NCBI GenBank assembly: GCA_003725745.1
Contig: RHDP01000001.1
Location: 2,509,501 to 2,573,500 of the forward strand
Reading direction: 5' to 3'
DNA: 64,000 nucleotides
Source of the DNA: Streptomyces sp. I6
Lineage (GTDB): Bacteria; Actinomycetota; Actinomycetes; Streptomycetales; Streptomycetaceae
The notes under the pieces are model-generated. The model did no database searches. It was not told the origin of the DNA and saw nothing but the letters and a program-made list of their open reading frames with translations. The position numbers were made by a program, and so were the translations under genes. Positions 63,457-64,000 of the stretch are shown here, piece by piece (the stretch's first letter is position 1; each line of letters starts with the position of its first letter).

Positions 63457-64000
63457 ATGTCCCCGTACACGCAGCAGCCCCCGTTCCCGCAGGGGCCCGC
63501 ACCTGCGGCACCGGCCCGCAACGGCCTCGGCACCGCCGCACTGATCCTGGGGATCATCGGTGCCCTGTCCGGTCTGATCCCGTTCCTCTTCTGGCTGGCC
63601 GGCATCCTCGGCCTGATCGGGCTGATCCTCGGCCTCTCGGCGAAGGGACGGGTGAAGCGCGGCGAGGCCACGAACAAGGGAGCCGCCGTCGCCGGCGTCG
63701 TGCTCGGCCTGGTGTCCCTCGCCCTCTCGGTGGTCGGCGCGGTCATCACGTTCAAGGCCGTGGGGGACGCGGTGGACGAGATCAACAAGGCCACGTCCGG
63801 ATCCTCCGCCACCAAGAAGCCCGCCGGGAGCGACAAGCCGCTGGAGCAGCCGGAGGACGGCGAGGACGCGACCGGCAAGGCCCTCGCCGCCGGCGACTCC
63901 GCCGTCTACGACGACGACCTCACCATCACCGTGTCCGAGCCGGAGGCCTGGACACCGGGCGAGTACGCCATCGGCCACGCCAAGGGCAACAAGGCCTACA
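63457..64000 (+). CDS. DUF4190-domain secreted or membrane protein (cut by the window end)
   Basis: The first 181 codons of a longer gene. A Pro/Gln-rich N-terminus is followed by the DUF4190 double helix 'GTAALILGIIGALSGLIPFL' and 'LAGILGLIGLILGLSAKGRV', then 'GAAVAGVVLGLVSLALSVVG'. A Lys/Ser/Glu-rich linker leads into an extracytoplasmic part starting 'YDDDLTITVSEPEAWTPGEY', which resembles the DUF4352 immunoglobulin-like fold. GGAGG lies 6 bases before ATG 63457. The stop codon is outside the window. Confidence 0.85.
   Translation, partial: MSPYTQQPPFPQGPAPAAPARNGLGTAALILGIIGALSGLIPFLFWLAGILGLIGLILGLSAKGRVKRGEATNKGAAVAGVVLGLVSLALSVVGAVITFKAVGDAVDEINKATSGSSATKKPAGSDKPLEQPEDGEDATGKALAAGDSAVYDDDLTITVSEPEAWTPGEYAIGHAKGNKAY

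Overview
The window is high-G+C actinobacterial DNA, almost certainly the core chromosome of a Streptomyces. Support comes from GTG and TTG starts, GTGA/ATGA stop-start overlaps, one TTA leucine codon among the genes called, bldA (the leucine tRNA that reads TTA), Rpf/LysM cell-wall enzymes, roadblock proteins and hut genes. From memory, the order sigma factor - hut - cbs - SGNH - thiolase - Bax1 - bldA - ABC/FtsX - NDH - ppx - DUF501 - divIC - eno - rpfA - P450 matches the S. coelicolor SCO3068 to SCO3100 region.

Layout. 0.3-1.3 kb: a SigB/F-type sigma factor. 1.4-12.5 kb: a surface-polysaccharide cluster (DegT-type transaminase, flippase, GH26-like hydrolase, two membrane proteins, NodB deacetylase, GT2 transferase, acetyltransferase). 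12.9-22.1 kb: a secreted excalibur protein, then histidine catabolism (hutI, hutF, an M20 amidohydrolase, hutU). hutI is separated from the rest by a PPOX gene, a DUF4239 gene and a decayed TnpB/IS605 scrap. 22.6-26.1 kb: a PLP decarboxylase, an SRPBCC protein and an APC permease. 26.4-28.5 kb: a compact four-gene roadblock cluster without a GTPase or kinase, carrying the TTA codon. 28.5-37 kb: an RpiR regulator, cystathionine beta-synthase, SGNH esterase, thiolase and small conserved genes. 37-45.4 kb: a Bax1 protein, bldA, an ABC exporter, a cyclopropane-fatty-acid synthase and NDH-2. 45.9-53.2 kb: ppx, DUF501, divIC, eno, rpfA under a c-di-AMP (ydaO) riboswitch, a second Rpf/LysM protein and a P450. 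53.3-64 kb: Uma2, MazG, a SurA-like lipoprotein, DUF4230, a methyltransferase-like protein, a Ser/Thr kinase with a TPR-like tail, an HTH-N6-methylase-specificity fusion and a truncated DUF4190 protein.

Twelve genes, including enolase, are interrupted by sixteen apparent -1 shifts. Each is repaired by adding one G or C to a short G/C run, and the repaired genes have normal lengths and motifs. I read these as consensus errors and report each gene as one CDS over its full extent. The window is also rich in short tandem repeats (6 to 55 bp units), in gaps and inside genes.

Functionally the region links cell-envelope work (polysaccharide, Rpf enzymes, DivIC, lipid cyclopropanation) with developmental control (bldA, riboswitch, roadblock switch) and central metabolism (histidine, cysteine, enolase, NDH-2).
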